Below are positions 63,585 to 64,000 of a stretch of DNA of 64,000 nt, piece by piece. Position numbers and translations under genes: made by a program. The stretch is from assembly GCA_036785325.1 (NCBI GenBank), contig JAXIVH010000065.1, forward strand, positions 390,001 to 454,000, given 5' to 3'. The notes beneath the pieces are model-generated. The model was not told the DNA's origin. It ran no database searches and saw nothing but the letters and a program-made list of their open reading frames with translations. How positions within the stretch are numbered: position 1 is the first letter of the stretch; each line of letters opens with the position of its first letter. Origin of the DNA: Urophycis tenuis. Its lineage: Eukaryota; Chordata; Actinopteri; Gadiformes; Phycidae.

Positions 63585-64000
63585 AAATGTATCATTGAAG
63601 CCATCATTGAGACTTTTCTTTTTAAATTATACCGCATGAACATGGGTCTGCAATAAAGCTTTATATATATTTATGTGTGTGTGTGTGTGTTTTAATCACT
63701 TACTTGGAACGGCATGATCCCACATCGCTGTGAAGGGACGGCGTTAACGAGGTGGGCGTGCAACCCCTCGAGAGAGTTGCTGCCTCGCCGGCACTTGTAC
63801 TTGTTCAGCCGGATGCCGTTCTTCACAACCACCTTCACAGAGACATACAGCTGTATGCCAGGGGGGTCCTGTAACACACAACCTATTGCAAGGTCCTCAT
63901 TTATGCTGGTGTCATTTTGAAATGTTACCATATACAAGTTTGAATGGTTTTGACACACGATGACTGCAGAGACAGCTGCAGGATGGCCCTGGATGCAGGA
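63585..64000 (-). repeat. 0.8-kb composite unit, copy 12 (cut by window end)
   Basis: The first 416 bp of a unit of the intact class are present. They include the whole candidate exon and the start of the GC-rich segment, and match copy 9 at an offset of 14,721 bp. Confidence 0.87.
63704..63963 (-). CDS. Intact transposase-like exon, second fully intact copy
   Basis: The translation is the same as for the exon at 49242-48983, with GC..QDPPGIQLY, YKCRRG, SNSLEGLH and the terminal MPFQ before GTAAGT. The frame is open into the upstream GC-rich stretch up to the window edge. It belongs to the 14,721-bp repeat with copy 9, so its intactness may reflect recent copying, not selection. Confidence 0.6.

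Larger units (their letters stand above)
60335..64000 (+). repeat. Right-hand long repeat, copy R2 (runs off the window)
   Basis: This is the partner of R1 (46.47-49.28 kb). It starts inside the first monomer after composite unit 11 and continues through unit 12 to the end of the window, so the true right end is not seen. Confidence 0.8.

Overview
The window looks like teleost fish nuclear DNA. Three things suggest this: a claudin first exon with a eukaryotic splice donor at the left edge, a fish-type retroposon tail, and an exon resembling the large cut-and-paste transposase-like proteins that are abundant in fish genomes. No bacterial gene, operon, CRISPR array, tRNA or rRNA was seen. Almost all short open frames are by-products of repeats.

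Layout. Positions 1-1085 are unique sequence. They hold the first coding exon of a claudin-15-like gene on the minus strand (835 to 628), its intron 1 running left to the window edge with a retroposon tail inside it, and about 250 bp of upstream sequence. From 1086 to the right end everything is one satellite locus. It is built from a 214-bp monomer (about 247 full-length or lightly deleted copies by register arithmetic) and a second unit of about 0.8 kb present 12 times (starts 8661, 14037, 22912, 25109, 26862, 35951, 38112, 39865, 48864, 52132, 59464, 63585). Each 0.8-kb unit is in the same orientation, replaces the monomer after nucleotide 85, and is followed by a monomer starting again at nucleotide 1. 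One composite structure was therefore amplified, not inserted many times.

The 0.8-kb unit carries, on the minus strand, a candidate 260-bp exon with a perfect GTAAGT donor. Its 86 codons contain a GC...DPPG..LY block and a YKCRRGSNSLEG.H block, which I recognise as the C-terminal catalytic part of transposase-like proteins. Three copies (48.9, 52.1 and 63.6 kb) keep the frame throughout. The 59.5-kb copy has a 2-bp deletion, two copies share a 1-bp deletion, and six copies carry that deletion plus a 17-bp deletion. Intact copies lie only on the right and decayed copies on the left.

Larger structure is layered. There are 3-, 8-, 10- and 12-monomer higher-order repeats, a 5,376-bp tandem duplication around 6.8-17.6 kb, and a roughly 13-kb block present twice in full and once in part (14.0-26.9, 26.9-39.9, 39.9-46.5 kb). 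A further repeat with an offset of 13,865 growing to 14,721 bp links 46.5-49.3 kb to 60.3-64.0 kb. Differences between copies are mostly whole numbers of monomers, as expected from unequal exchange. No function is established. The exons could be parts of a transposase-derived gene whose introns became satellite, or simply passengers in a satellite.
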